Below are positions 22,246 through 34,375 of a DNA stretch of 64,000 nt, piece after piece; position 1 is the first letter of the stretch, and every line of letters begins with the position of its first letter. Source of the stretch: Gentiana macrophylla (Eukaryota > Streptophyta > Magnoliopsida > Gentianales > Gentianaceae). The DNA is taken from NCBI GenBank assembly GCA_026214975.1, contig CM047806.1:49245947-49309946 (forward strand), read 5' to 3'. The notes under the pieces are model-generated. The model did no database searches. It was not told the origin of the DNA and saw nothing but the letters and a program-made list of their open reading frames with translations. A program made the position numbers and the translations under genes.

Positions 22246-23381
22246 TAAAACAATCAACTCAAAGTCCATGCTAACCATGTCCCTAAAGAATTGTAAAGAA
22301 AAAAGGTAAAACATAAAATCAAATGTAGCCATGCAATATGGGGGACAACATATGCAATCTGCATATGGCAAAAAAACTTGCTATGACATCTGAAGTACAT
22401 AAAAACGATAGAAGATCCCTTCATAAAGCTAATATGGTTCGAATTCTCAGCATAGTATCGCATAAATAGTGTATCAAACAGATGGCTAGCATCGCTACTT
22501 GTCATATCACTGGAAAAGTAACAAATTAGATCGGACTGCACAGATAAAACAGAAACATTAAACATGAGTTAATACACATAATATCACTTCGACTTTGTTG
22601 ATTGAAGACTGAAACTGACAGACAGATTAAACATTTAACATGTTAAGAAAGATTTCAACCGATTAAGACACAAATTATTACCAACGGTCTTGTTTATCAA
22701 AATATCCATGAAATTCCAACAACAAAATTAAGCAGCCATAAGATTTCAATACCAGCTTGAAGAATGTCATCCAAAATGCACAACAACCATCACTAAGCCA
22801 TTTCAAAAAAGCAGCTGAGCATCAACCAAAGTGTAAACACCGAAATTGCAGCAGCAAACTTAGCTCAACAACACCAATTGCAGCAGCTAAACTTGGCCCA
22901 AAAAATGCAGCTCAGAATCCTGAGAAAAACAGCACCCATATCTATTGCAAGAGAAAAAAAATATATACTAAAAAAACAACTAAAAAATATGTAGACAAGA
23001 AAGAGATTTGTAATAAGTACCTTTCTTGTTGCAATCCTTGTTGGATAAAAAAAGTGGAAAACCTACAAGAAAAAACATACACATATTAGAAGGGGAAAAA
23101 CCATAAAGGCAGAAGGTTATTATGCTTACTCCTATAACATATAAGATTATACACACACAAAGCTAAACACCAGGCATATATAAATCCGAGATTATGTAAT
23201 CAGAAGAATGTTTAAACACACAAAGCTAGCACACAAAATGTTCAAACACACAGTAAAAAGAAGAATGCAAGGTAATGGAATGTAATTAGTTAAAAACACA
23301 GCAATGTAAGAAGCTAAACATTGTGTAAGAATGTTTAAATACAATAAGCTAAACACACAGAAAAGAGGAATGCAATTTTAC

Positions 23382-23462
23382 CTTCAGGAGCATCAGTATC
23401 AAAACAGTGGTAGTTGAAATGTAAAGCCAGAGCCAATGGATTGCGTGGGTGCTGACACCTTG
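23382..23462 (-). pseudogene. Coproporphyrinogen III oxidase internal exon fragment
   Basis: The minus-strand frame reads CQHPRNPLALALHFNYHCFD then TDAPEG and ends at a GT donor. The HP-NP...LHFNYR-FETDAP block is a hallmark of oxygen-dependent coproporphyrinogen III oxidase (HEMF), the plastid enzyme that makes protoporphyrinogen IX. The catalytic-core exons that should lie between this and the N-terminal fragment are missing. Confidence 0.65.
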
Positions 23463-23771
23463 CAAAGAACCAACAATAAACAACAAAAAGGAGTGAGATT
23501 GTGAGAACATTTCCAGTATCAAACCTAGTCAAAACCAATACCACCTATTCCTTGTTTACACCAAAAAAAGCACCCAGATTCTTGTTTATTGGATAAAATC
23601 AAAAAGGAAAAAAATGAATTTTGATGCAAGAAACCCTTTGTTTATGAAGAAGGGGGATAGGACCGTACCCAGAAAATGCAATAAGTAAAAATATAAAATA
23701 AAAACTCTGAAGTTCATCCATCTAATTAAGAAGAATAATTAATGGACAGTACCCGGCATCTCTGTTCTTTA

Positions 23772-24137
23772 CATAAACCCATTAACGGGCCTGGTATCAC
23801 ATGTGGAAATAGCAGCACAAACTCTATCCTGCGCCTCCCTTATCATCTTCTCAAACCTCGACCTCACTGAAGAGCTTACGTTCACGTCCTCCGGAGAAGA
23901 AGACGAGGACGTTGCCTCGTCGGAGTGACGGAGGAAGGTATGAGGCCAGTGGGCTTCTGGGATCTCTTTTTCGATCATTGGAGACGAAGAGGAGTTCGAG
24001 GCGGAGTTAGTGGCTTGGAGGCGGAGGTGGAGAAACTGGAAGATCGGGAAGTGGTGAAAGACCGAAAAGCGGGTAGCAACCCTACGTAATGTTCTGATTT
24101 TGTTGCTGTTACATAAATCCATTAACGGGCCAGGTAT
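23772..24137. repeat. Direct repeats flanking the captured oxidase fragment
   Basis: Copies at 23772-23797 and 24112-24137 share ACATAAA, CCATTAACGGGCC and GGTAT with two mismatches. They bracket the coproporphyrinogen oxidase N-terminal fragment exactly, as a long target duplication or a repair-mediated capture would. Confidence 0.6.
23798..24111 (-). pseudogene. Coproporphyrinogen III oxidase N-terminal fragment
   Basis: The minus-strand frame contains IEKEIPEAHWPHTFLRHSDE and VRSRFEKMIREAQDRVCAAI, which match the start of the mature chloroplast coproporphyrinogen III oxidase after the transit peptide. Upstream residues (serine/arginine rich) may be transit-peptide remnants. The frame runs out at a repeat (23772-23797) instead of continuing into the glycine-rich core. 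A direct repeat of about 26 bp flanks the fragment on both sides. Confidence 0.72.
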
Positions 24138-24393
24138 TCATTGGGCTAGTTTCACTGGAGTCAATAAAAGACAAGCCCAAACGGGAATTAATTCACCAAA
24201 ACAGTCGACGTGTACACCTTGAAGCAAAAATGCACAGGCTTTATATAAATAAGGATAAGGATAAGGATATCAAATGCGTTTGATGCATTTATAACTGCAA
24301 ATTTGTTTAGTTTCAGAGTAATTAGCGAAAAACGTGAAAAAACAAATGTCGAGTATTTTATGCTCCATAGTTAAACTGTTGATTAATTTTCAA

Positions 24394-24495
24394 ACGGATG
24401 AAACGATAAAAACCATACAGTTTAAATACATAATAAAACTATATAGTCTGTATGGTGTCATACGGTTTCTTCACACCGTGTGGAAACACCACATA
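24394..24495 (+). repeat. Dispersed repeat, copy 1
   Basis: This stretch (GATGAAACGAT...ACATAATAAA...TGGTGTC...CACACCGTGTGG) is similar in order and content to 34271-34375, 10 kb away in the same orientation. Function unknown. Confidence 0.5.
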
Positions 24496-24517
24496 AATAT
24501 TTCCAGTAAGTATTAGC

Positions 24518-24990
24518 ATCAGAGTCTTTATCTCCACCTTTATCCCTACATGTAGGGAAAAAAATAGGGAAGAAGCAAAAACTCTCCTGCATCAGATACT
24601 TTATCCCCACCCTACGTTGGGGTGGATGAGCGATGTCACACCCCAAAATCTGCATGACATGTAGCCTATCCTTATCATTTTTTTTTTTTTTTTATTTTTA
24701 TGAAACGATTTTATTTTTTTTTTTCTTTCATCTTGAAATATACCAGTTGAAATATAATGAATGGAGAGTAAAATTGGAATTTAAAAAGTAAGTTTTGAAA
24801 AATGTGTGTGTTCAAATATAAATAGTTGGAGTAAAATTTTGAATTTTAAAAATAATTTTGGAAAAATGTGTGTGTTCGAATATACCAGTTGGAGTAAAAT
24901 TTGAATTTGAAAAGTTACCTTTGACAAAATTATTTATAGTTAAAAATGAATATTTTAATGTTTTAAGGATAGAGATAGGGATCTTTGATG
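24518..24990. mobile_element. Candidate MITE
   Basis: Left end AGCATCAGAGTCTTTATCTC and the reverse complement of the right end, ACATCAAAGATCCCTATCTC, are inverted repeats. AGTATT flanks both sides. The interior is noncoding with T/A runs and has an internal near-duplicate phrase GAAAAATGTGTGTGTTC (about 24798 and 24860). Confidence 0.45.
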
Positions 24991-25394
24991 TAGAGTATTG
25001 TGAATTTAATTCATCAGTAAAGTAGGAATATGTATTTTTTAATAGTAAATGTGAAGATAGGGATAGGGATTCTCATGGGAATACCTAAAATACGGAGGAA
25101 AGTGTAAAGGGGTTGCCTTTTAACTTAGACTATTTTTTTTTTTATTCTTTTTTTATCAAAACCCCCACCTCCATTATTGCCCATAAACTTCTAGGAAACC
25201 CAAACCTTATCACCTTCCATATTCTCTGCAGCATTAACTCTCCTCTGTTCCATCTCAAAAGCTTCTTCATCTTTCTAACGTATCTCTGTAGCCTTTTTCT
25301 TAACCGAAGCTTTCCTCTTTCTGAATGGAAATGAAGAACCTTTCTGGTTCTATGTTTCTCCTTCATCTCGAAATAGCAGTGAAACGTTCTGATG

Positions 25395-25651
25395 TTGGAA
25401 GCCTGGATCTCTGTTTCAGAACAAAAGCGTGCTCCATGTGATGCTGCCTCGGTCCGTGAAGGTGGATGGACGTTTTCATCTCTGACGAAATCTGAGTTTG
25501 CTGAGGCTTTGACGGAAAACTGAGGCCGATGATGTTCTCTCTAAATCAAACCGAAAAACTGATCCTTCAGGGAAGTTCCCGTTGCTCCTCATTTTTGAGT
25601 CTGAATCTGCATGCTATATGAACAAAAACTTTCGATATTTGTGAAAAAGGT
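25395..25651 (+). pseudogene. Unrecognised gene-like fragment with a frameshift
   Basis: One frame reads MLEAWISVSEQKRAPCDAAS and VREGGWTFSSLTKSEFAEAL. After a one-base shift near 25520 another reads TEADDVLSKSNRKTDPSGKF, PLLLIFESESACYMNKN. Composition and continuity across the shift look like coding sequence, but I do not recognise the family. The surrounding 25.0-26.2 kb shows nothing else except A/T-rich DNA. Confidence 0.35.
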
Positions 25652-26374
25652 GCAATCTTTATCTGATTTCTGTTTTCTCTCAACTGGTTAAAGGCTTAAT
25701 CATGATGATGAATGGTCTAAACGTTTGACACCATGATTAGTACTTGGTTAAAGTAACCTTGGTCAAAGACTTAAACTTTGCTTGTTTAGTGTCTCTTAAT
25801 ATTTGTATTATGTCTGTGACCTGTATATTCGATAATTTTTCTCTGAGATTTTGAATTGGAAATATGATTAAAATCAATAAATCATGTTTTCTGAGCCTGA
25901 TTGACTACTTTTCGCCCCCTTCTTGGTCATTTTAATGAACATCTTCCATCTCTAATTTGTTTATAAACCTAAACTATAATTTTCTTATTTTTTGATCCAA
26001 ATATCTTAAGCTTACTTTTTTTTTTTTTTTTGTAGTTTTTGTATTGATATGTTGCTAGACTAATTTCTTTCTGTAAAATGTATTACAGCTTAGAGCGGTA
26101 GTAATGGCTCATGGTAAAAAAGCCATGGAAATAAGAGTATGTCCCACATAAATTGATACCCAGCGAAGCAATGTTGAGAAATTTTGACATTACCAATGGC
26201 CTTTCCATGATTTTATTTTATATGAGAGTTGTCAATCGCCCCCATCAAATCACCCCTGCTCCCCCTCCCCCCGCCCCGCCCCCCCCCAATCTATTTTTTT
26301 ACTTTTGTATGTAAATTTTTATTATGATGATAACTTTTATTTAATAATAAAATTTATATTTTTGAAATCTATTA

Positions 26375-26623
26375 CGCCCTCCATCCCAATTCGTTTGGGG
26401 TACATTCCTTTTATTGATGTCTCAAAATAAATCTTATTACTAATGTTTAGACTTAAATTGATTTCTTAAATGTCTAAAATATCCACATATCAACAATTAT
26501 TGAATAATGTAAGGACAATATAAAAAGGGGTGTAATTGTAAATTAATCAGGTATTACAATAAATGATGTTTCATTAAATTTCAAGAGTTTCAAAATGTTC
26601 CAAACAAATTGAGACGGAGGGAG
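26375..26623. mobile_element. Stowaway-like MITE (Tc1/mariner)
   Basis: Terminal inverted repeats CGCCCTCCATCCCAATTCG and (reverse complement) CTCCCTCCGTCTCAATTTG, flanked by TA on both sides (26373-26374, 26624-26625). Length 249 bp. The matching site in the other palindrome arm (TA at 33819-33820) is empty, which confirms the borders. Confidence 0.9.
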
Positions 26624-27283
26624 TAAACAATACCTATCAAACAAGCCTAATATTGAATATGTAATAATGTATTAAAAAATTATTTTAACGGACCTAATAT
26701 AATATAATATTTTATTTATTTATATTATTTAGTTGAATCCGTTTAAATTTCAACGGACCAAATATAATAATTTTATCGAATCCAACTATATGTTTCAATG
26801 AACACTAAAAAAATCAGACCTCATTTAATTATAATTTATTACATAGAATAAATACAAACAAACACATAATTAATCTACATTTCTTCCGAAATATTGTCTC
26901 GGTGGATCCATCTGCATTACATCGTACCACAGTTGAATACGTGCTTGATAATCATGAGTCCATCCGTCTCGATTCGCTCGATAATTTCCATTTCATGATG
27001 GGTGATACATGGTAATTAGGGTACAAGAAAACTTGTACAAAGTGATTTTATTAATACGACCGATATTATATGTTGTCATTTGAGTAATCGAATCGTTTGG
27101 GACCTCAACGGCAATTGAGTATGACAAGCCGTAGCTTCCCAATCGAATGTGTGCTTTACAACATTGTATCATTTGAAGCTAAAACAACCCCAATTGGTGC
27201 AGCATCGTACCAGAATAACTCTGGTGCTGATGGTTCGAAATATTCAAGTCTTCTTAGTATCCTTGATGCCAATCTTTATGAAA

Positions 27284-29668
27284 TTAAAGATTATCATACA
27301 TCTCCCGGTTTTGCAACATCTCTTGCATAAGATTCAGTCGTACCTGAGCCCATTGGTCTTCAGAACCATGGAGTAGCGCAGCTATCGCTTTGAATCCACA
27401 ATGACCATCGGCTTTAGCATCTACACAGTGGGAAATATAACGCTGATACTGCTGAGGAAATTTTTGAATGAGGGGATCCCTCATATTTCTCCCTTGTGAT
27501 TTTGGAATATGTGGAACCCCTGTTTGTGTAGTGGAGAATGAGAAGAAAGGTCTGCGGTCGTTGTTCTGCTCATCTTTTCTTCTAGGTCGACCATTTTGTT
27601 CTGTGTTGTATGCTGGGGGTCGAACTGTGCAATGAGATGGATCTGACATGTCGATAAACCTATCAATCATAACATCACGACTAGAAGGATCCATTTCATT
27701 TAATCTTTCAAAAAGCTGAGCTGCCTTGTCGGGTTATACTCCCTCGTCAGTACACTTGGGGACTTGCGTGGACAACTTACTCCAGTGCACGTTGATAGCA
27801 TTTTGTGGATACAGTACAATATCGTAAGCACATGGCAATCCGTGTGTCAATTTGATCTTATAATTGCAATTCTCTCATTGGTAGGGTAGAAGTTTTAGAG
27901 CACGTTCTAACTGCTTACCAATTAATTGCATTGCATTTAATGAAATGTGACCTCTGATTTCACTATAAATGTCATCGTGTAGATGTTTATGTCGTGGAAT
28001 GTTGAGAGATTTCTGGAACGACTTTTTAATACTCCCAAATTGATTGTCCAATATCTTTTCAATTTTCTGAAAAAATACCTTAAAAGTGATGCCAAAGTAT
28101 CCCCGAAATATCCTTTGAGTCTCGCATGTGCACACTCCACCCTGTAATTTAATAATACAATATGTTAAATAGGGAATGTACATACAATATTATTTAGCGT
28201 AGTATAATGAATAAATAGAGGTTATATGAAAGTTACCTTTGACTTGAATGACTTTCGGGATGCATAACATTGTTTACATATGCATTAATAAATCGTTCCT
28301 TATCAGGACGTAACCATGTATTCCAAAGGTACTTTATGACATGATCATATTTTGAAAAATCATTGAGAATGGCATTCCACCTCAAATTCAAAGTCTCCGG
28401 TGTCGATAAATGAATAATCGATTGCCATTAAAATTCTTCCCATCTCGTACCAAGCATAGACTTGCAATTCTTTCATTACACATCGATTTATATGTCAAAT
28501 ACAAAGAATGTGATGTGCGGAGGGAAAGCATTCTTCAATGGCATCGATGGCGCTAGATCCTATCTGAAACAATCATCGATGGTAACACATCTCTTTTTAC
28601 CATCCTTATCTTTAACGTATCCAATACCCATGTCATTCGCTCTTTCATTCATTACTCAAATATGCAAACATAATAGAAAAGGTTAGCATTGTGGATGTGA
28701 TACCCACAACCTCTAAGCGGTAACCCATACTCATTAATCTTATGCATTGCGCCCATAATTAAACATCGGCGAAAAATTGTGAGATAGCTTGTAGGATGAA
28801 CCCAAATAATATATGTGATCTCATTGGTGTGTTCATTTTCAAATAGTCGTGACGCGTAATTTTTATCATTTAATTCTTTTAAGAGCGTATCCAACTCGAG
28901 ATAAACTCCTAATCGTTTTCTTTCTTATACATTGCCTTCACATTGTAAATACTTACGATTCCGTAGTAATTGGCGGGTCTTGTTTTTTCACAACACTTAG
29001 TATTTCTCGAGGAGCGATGATATTGACCATGTCATGCACTAATTGCTTACAGGTTGCGATCCAACCTTGAAGGATACTCATGTCTTTCAAAACACTCACT
29101 CAATTTGGTTCATGGTTATGAAGAACCATTAACAACCTTCAAACCCCACATCACACGTCGGGGTTGTGCTATTCTGAAGTTTAAATGGACAATTACATTT
29201 TTCGTTCTAAAGTATCCTTTGCATTGTATGCCCATCGGGTGGAGGTTTGTACAATCCTCCCTTTCACAAATAAGAACGCATCTTGGCATTTTTGCACCAA
29301 TCATTTTACAAGATTTATCTATAACAATCACAAAACCATTTTTCTTACCAACACTCTGTACCTTATCTAACGTAGTATCTCTACTTTCAAATATCTACAA
29401 AAATAGATGAGTATGTATAAGCACAATATTATACAACAAAAAATCAAAACAAGCAACGAATATGGACAATAACAACAATAATATACTCACAGTCGTCACC
29501 GTAAATTGAATTTGTGTAATCACGCTCTCCCACTCAGGACGCCTCCTCACTTCAGGACGCTAAATAATGCTGGACGCTCTTCTTACTAGGATCATTATTC
29601 GTAAAATCGTTTCCAAATGCCTAACTACCCGAGAATGAGAAATTGTAGTGATCCATGATTTTCTATTA
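27284..29668 (-). pseudogene. MULE transposase with OTU domain, left arm copy
   Basis: Minus-strand frames hold the start MDHYNF-like segment (about 29668), a zinc/WRKY-GCM-like DNA-binding region (LKVVN near 29120), the transposase segment ELNDKNYASRLFENEHTNEI and RCLIMGAMHKINEYGLPL (28894-28652), the helical C-terminal part (28183-27875) and an OTU-type cysteine protease motif VDAKADGHCGFKAIAALLHG (about 27400). The catalytic Asp of the MDATYK motif is lost here (GAMHK). Many stops and shifts; nonfunctional. Confidence 0.8.
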
Positions 29669-29760
29669 TGAAATACGAAAATTCCTCATCAGGATGTTTT
29701 TTTTTTCAAAGTTAGAAGATGTGGTGAAAGTTAGAAGATGGGGTCAAAGTTATGATATAA

Positions 29761-29816
<56 letters not shown>

Positions 29817-30809
29817 ATGATTGAAGATAAGAGAAAATCCGAATATATAGGTAAAACTGAAGATAGGTGGATAAGAGAAAATCTGAATATGTGGATAAAT
29901 TTTTTAAATAATATATTTCTAAATGAAGCTGCGGAAAGTAAGATTTCTTGTAGTGTCGGACTATTTAATACAAACACATCTTCAGAAATTTAGAATGAGG
30001 ACAATGTCAGTGAAAGGGTAGAGAAGAACCACAAAGGCAAAAAGATACAAAGGTAGATGCGGAAATTAAGTGTAAAAGAGCAGCATAAAACTGAACTTGC
30101 ACTTCCTAAAATTCCAAAAGCAGAGCAAGTCCAATAACATTCATTATGGCAGAAGTCAACAAACAATGCATTGATTTGTAAATATGAAACCAAAACAATA
30201 ATGATGAAATTTTGAAGTAACAATATGCTTGAGCACCAATTTATTTTTCAATTGTGCTTATCTTAGTTGGTGTCATGGCTTCAAAATTTCATCATTGTTG
30301 TTTTGGTTCCATATTTACAAATCAATGCATTGTTTGTTGACTTCTGGCATGATGAATGTTATTGGACTTGCTCTGTTTTTGGAATTTTAGAAAGTGCAAG
30401 TTCAGTTTTATGTTGCTCTTCTACACTCCATTTTCGCATCCGCCTTTGTATATTTTTGCCTTTGTGGTTCTTCTCTACCCTTTCACTGACATTGTCCTCA
30501 TTCTAAATTTCTGAAGATGTGCTTGTATTAAATAGTTCGACACTATAAGAAATCTTACTTTCCGCGGCTTCATTTAGAAATATATTATTTAAAAAATTTA
30601 TCCATATATTCAGATTTTCTCTTATCCACCTATCTTCAGTTTTACCCACATATTCAGATTTTCTCTTATCTTCAATCATCATATATATATATATACATGT
30701 ATTATATCATATCATAACTTTGACCCCATCTTCTAACTTTCACCATATCTTCTAACTTTAAAAAAAAAACATCCTCAAGAGGAATTTTCGTATTTCACAA
30801 TAGAAAATC

Positions 30810-33483
30810 ATGGATCACTACAATTTCTCATTCTCTGGTAGTTGGACATTTGGAAACGATTTTACGAATGATGTTCCGAGTGGGGAGAGCGTCCAGTACC
30901 ATGAGCGTGATTACACAGCCGAATTTACGACTGACCATGTTAGTTATTGTTGTTATTGTTCATATTCGTTACTTGTTTTGATTTTTGGTTGTATAATATT
31001 GTGTTTATACATACTCATCTATTTTTGTGGATATTTAAAAGTAGAGATGGTATGTTAGATAGGGTAAGGATTGTTGGTAAGAAAAATGGTTTTGGGATTG
31101 TTATAGAGAAATCTTGTAAAATGATTGGTGGAAAAATGTCAAGATGCGTTCTTATTTGTGAAATGGAAGGATTGTACAAACCTCCACCCGAAAGGCATAC
31201 AATGCAAAGGGACACTGGAACGAAAAAAATGTAATTATCCATTTAAACTTCGTGGTGTAACACAACCCCCAGACGGTGTGATGTGGGGTTTGAAGGTTGT
31301 TAATGGTTCTCATAACCATGAACTAGCCGAGTGTTTTTGAAGGACATGAGTATCCTTCAAGGTTGACTGCAACCTGTAATAATTAGTGTGTGACATGGCC
31401 AATAAGATCGCCTCCGAGAAATACTTAGTGTTATGAAACAACAAGACCCGTCAATTACAACGGGAATCAGAAGTATTTACAATGTGAAGGTAATGTATAA
31501 GAAAGAGCAGTTAGGGTGTTTATATGAAGTTGGATACGTCTTAAAAGAATTAAATGATAAAAATTACGCGTACGACTATTTGAAAAATGAACACACCAAT
31601 GAGATCACATATATTATTTGGGTTCATCCTACAAACTATCTGTCAATTTTTCGTCGGTGTTTAATTATGGACGCCACGTACAAGATTAATGAGTATGAGT
31701 TACCGCTCTTAGAGGTTGTGGGTATCACATCCACAATGCTAATCTTTTCTATTATGTTTGCATATTTGAGTAATGAGAAAAAAGAGCGAATGACATGGGT
31801 ATTGGATACGTTAAAGATATGGATGGTAAAAAAAGGAGATGTGTTGCCATCAGTGATTGTTTCAGATAGTGATCAAATAGCGACATCGATGCCATTGAAG
31901 AATGCTTTCCCTCCGCACATAACATTTTTTGTATTTGGCATATAAATCGTGTGTGTAATGAAGAATTGCAAGTCTATGCTTGGTACGAGATGGGAAGAAT
32001 TTTAATGGCAATCGATTATTCATTTATTGACACCGGAGTCTTTGAATTTGAGGTGGAATGCCATTCTCAATGATTTTTCAAAATATGATCGTGTCATAAA
32101 GTACCTTTGGAATACATGGTTACGTCCTGATAAGGAACGATTTGTTAATGCATATGTAAACAATGTTATGCATCCTGAAAGTCATTCAAGTCAAAGGTAA
32201 CTTTCATATAACCTCTATTTATTCATTATACTACGCTAAATAATATTGTATGTACATTCCCTATTTAACATATTGTATTATTAAATTACAGGGTGGAGTG
32301 TGCACATGCGAGACTCAAAGCATCACTTTCAAGGTCTTTTTCAGAAAATAGAAAAGATGTCGGACAATCAATTTGGAAGTATTAAAAAGTCGTTCCAGAA
32401 ATCTCTCAACATTCCACGACATAAACATCTACACGATGACATTTATAGTGAAATCAGAGGTCGCATTTCATTAAATGCAATGCAATTAATTGGTAAGCAG
32501 TTAGAACGTGCTCTAAAACTTTCACCCTACCAATGAGAGAATTGCAATTGTAAGATCAAATTGACACACGGATTGCCATGTGCTCACGATATTGTACTGT
32601 ATCGTTTTATAGGCAAGCCAATTCCACAAAATGCTATGAACGTGCATTGGAGTAAGTTGGCCACGCAAGTCCCCAAGTGTACTGACGAGGGAGTATAAAC
32701 CGACAAGGCAAATTTCACTTTTGAAAGATTAAATGAAATGGATCCTTCTAGTCGTGATGTTATGATTGATAGGTTTATCGACATGTCGATCCATCTCGTT
32801 GTACGCCTCGACCCCAAAGATACAACACAGAACAAAATGGTCGTCCTAGAATAAAAGATGAGCAGAACAACGACCGCAGACCTTTCTTCTCATTCTCCAC
32901 TACAGAAATAGGGGTTCCACATATTCCAAACTCACAAGGGAGAAATTTGTGGGATCCCCTCATTCAAAAATTTCCTCAGCAGTATCAGCGTTATATTTCC
33001 CACTGTGTAGATGTGAAAGCCGATGGTCATTGTGGATTCAGAGCAATGGGCTCTGGTACGACTGAAGACCATGGTTCTGAAGACCAATGGGCTTTGGTAC
33101 GACTGAACCTTATGCAAGAGTTGTTGCAAAACCGGGACATGTATGATAATCTTTATTTTCATAAAGATTGGGCATCAAGGATACTAAGAAGACTTGAATA
33201 TTCGAACCATCGCCACACCAGAGTTATTCGCACGATGTCGCACCAACGGGGTTGTTTTAGCTTCAACAGACAATGTTGTAAAGTGCACACATTCGATTGG
33301 GAAGCTACAACTTGTCATACTCAATTGCCGTTGAGGTCCCCAAATGGCCGAAGCGCTACTCAGCGACAACATATAGCAATCGGTCGTATTAATAGAGATC
33401 ACTTTGTACAAGTTTTCTTGTACCCTAATTACCCTGTACCACCCATCATGAAATGGAAATTATCAGGCGAATCAGACGGATGA
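30810..33483 (+). pseudogene. MULE transposase with SWIM and OTU domains, right arm copy
   Basis: Plus-strand segments in order: MDHYNFSFSGSWTFGNDFTN (30810), the DNA-binding region CNYPFKLRGVTQ...VVNGSHNHEL (31125-31340), the MULE DDE domain with LIMDATYKINEYELPLLEVV and VIVSDSD (31433-31945), a helical part (32300-32536), a SWIM zinc finger CNCKIKLTHGLPCAHDIVLY (about 32545-32605) and an OTU-like peptidase with ADGHCGFRAMG and NRDHFVQVFL (32947-33483). OTU domains fused to MULE transposases are known in plants; the DDE domain would cut and join element ends in the nucleus. This copy keeps more motifs than the left one but has stops, shifts and probable introns (near 30940-31045 and 32200-32290). 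Confidence 0.85.
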
Positions 33484-34270
33484 GCTCATGATTATCAAGC
33501 ACGTATTCAACCGTGGTACGATGTAATGCAGATGGATCCACCGGGACAATATTTCGGAGGAAATATAGATTAATTATGTGTTTGTTTGTGTTTTCTATGT
33601 AATAAATTATAATTAAATGATGTTTGATTTTTTATTGTTTATTGAAGCATATAGTTGGATTCGATAAAATTATTATATTTGGTCCGTTGAAATTTAAACG
33701 GATTCAACTAAATAATATAAATTAATAAAATATTGTATTAGGTCCGTTAAAATAAATTTTTAATACATTATTACATATAAATTAATAAAATATTGTATTA
33801 TGTTTGATAGGTATTGTTTAATAGATTTCAAAAATATAAATTTTATTATAAAATAAATTATTAAATAAAAGTTATCATCATAATAAAAATTTACATACAA
33901 AATTAAAAAAAATAGATTGGGAGGGTGATTTGTGGGGCATTTGTCGATCTACCACTCCTTTGGGAGCCTATTTGTGCGGCTACCATTGTGTTGTCAATCT
34001 ACCACTCTCATTTTCGCGTTTTAGGTGTTTTGGAACCAAACTAAACCCTAATTGGGAAGGGGAACCCAATAGGGAAGGTGTACCTTAAGATCGTGCACAA
34101 AGGTGAAAAAACGGAGAAAATCGCGAATCAAAATCGCTTTTTTTTGCCTTGGGTGGTATTCTCACAATTCCAACCCAAAAGCAAAGTGGTAAATCGCTAA
34201 AAATCCCGTGATTGATTTGTTGGGGGGGAATACTTGTGTGTAGAGAGGGATTTTGAGGTGAAGTGACGGG

Positions 34271-34375
34271 TGAAACGATCGTAACCACACACGAGTTTAA
34301 AGACATAATGAAGCTGTGTGGTGTGTGTGTCTCCACACGTGTCTCCACACCGTGTGGAGACACCACACAAGAATC
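34271..34375 (+). repeat. Dispersed repeat, copy 2, with near-perfect hairpin
   Basis: Similar to 24394-24495. It contains GTGTCTCCACAC, one base, then GTGTGGAGACAC, a 12-bp perfect inverted repeat. Confidence 0.5.

Larger units (their letters stand above)
20887..24267 (-). mobile_element. Putative Helitron carrying host gene fragments
   Basis: On the minus strand the 3' end is a 7-bp hairpin (GCCGTGC, loop CTT, GCACGGC; 20899-20915), eight bases, then CTAG (20887-20890) followed by T. This is the Helitron 3' signature, inserted between A and T. A candidate 5' end on the minus strand is TCCTTATCCTTATCC... at 24267, preceded by A. No Rep-helicase is visible, so the element would be non-autonomous. 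Between these ends are broken exons of at least two unrelated host genes, as expected for Helitron gene capture. The 3' end is well supported; the 5' end is a guess from sequence style. Confidence 0.6.
26230..33960. repeat. 7.7-kb palindrome of two head-to-head MULE copies
   Basis: The arms 26230-30217 and 30279-33960 are inverted copies around a 61-bp spacer (30218-30278). Matching landmarks occur along their length: the inner ORFs (29990-30223 minus, 30267-30506 plus), the ATGGATCACTACAATTTCTC start (about 29668 minus, 30810 plus), the transposase and the OTU domain. The copies differ by scattered substitutions and indels, including a Stowaway MITE present only in the left arm and a TA repeat longer in the left arm, so this is not an exact assembly mirror. 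Transcription through it would give a long hairpin RNA. Confidence 0.85.

Noticed and set aside
22757..23089. 110-codon Lys/Gln-rich plus frame inside the Helitron
   Set aside because: Low-complexity composition, no homology pattern and opposite to the captured exons; likely chance.
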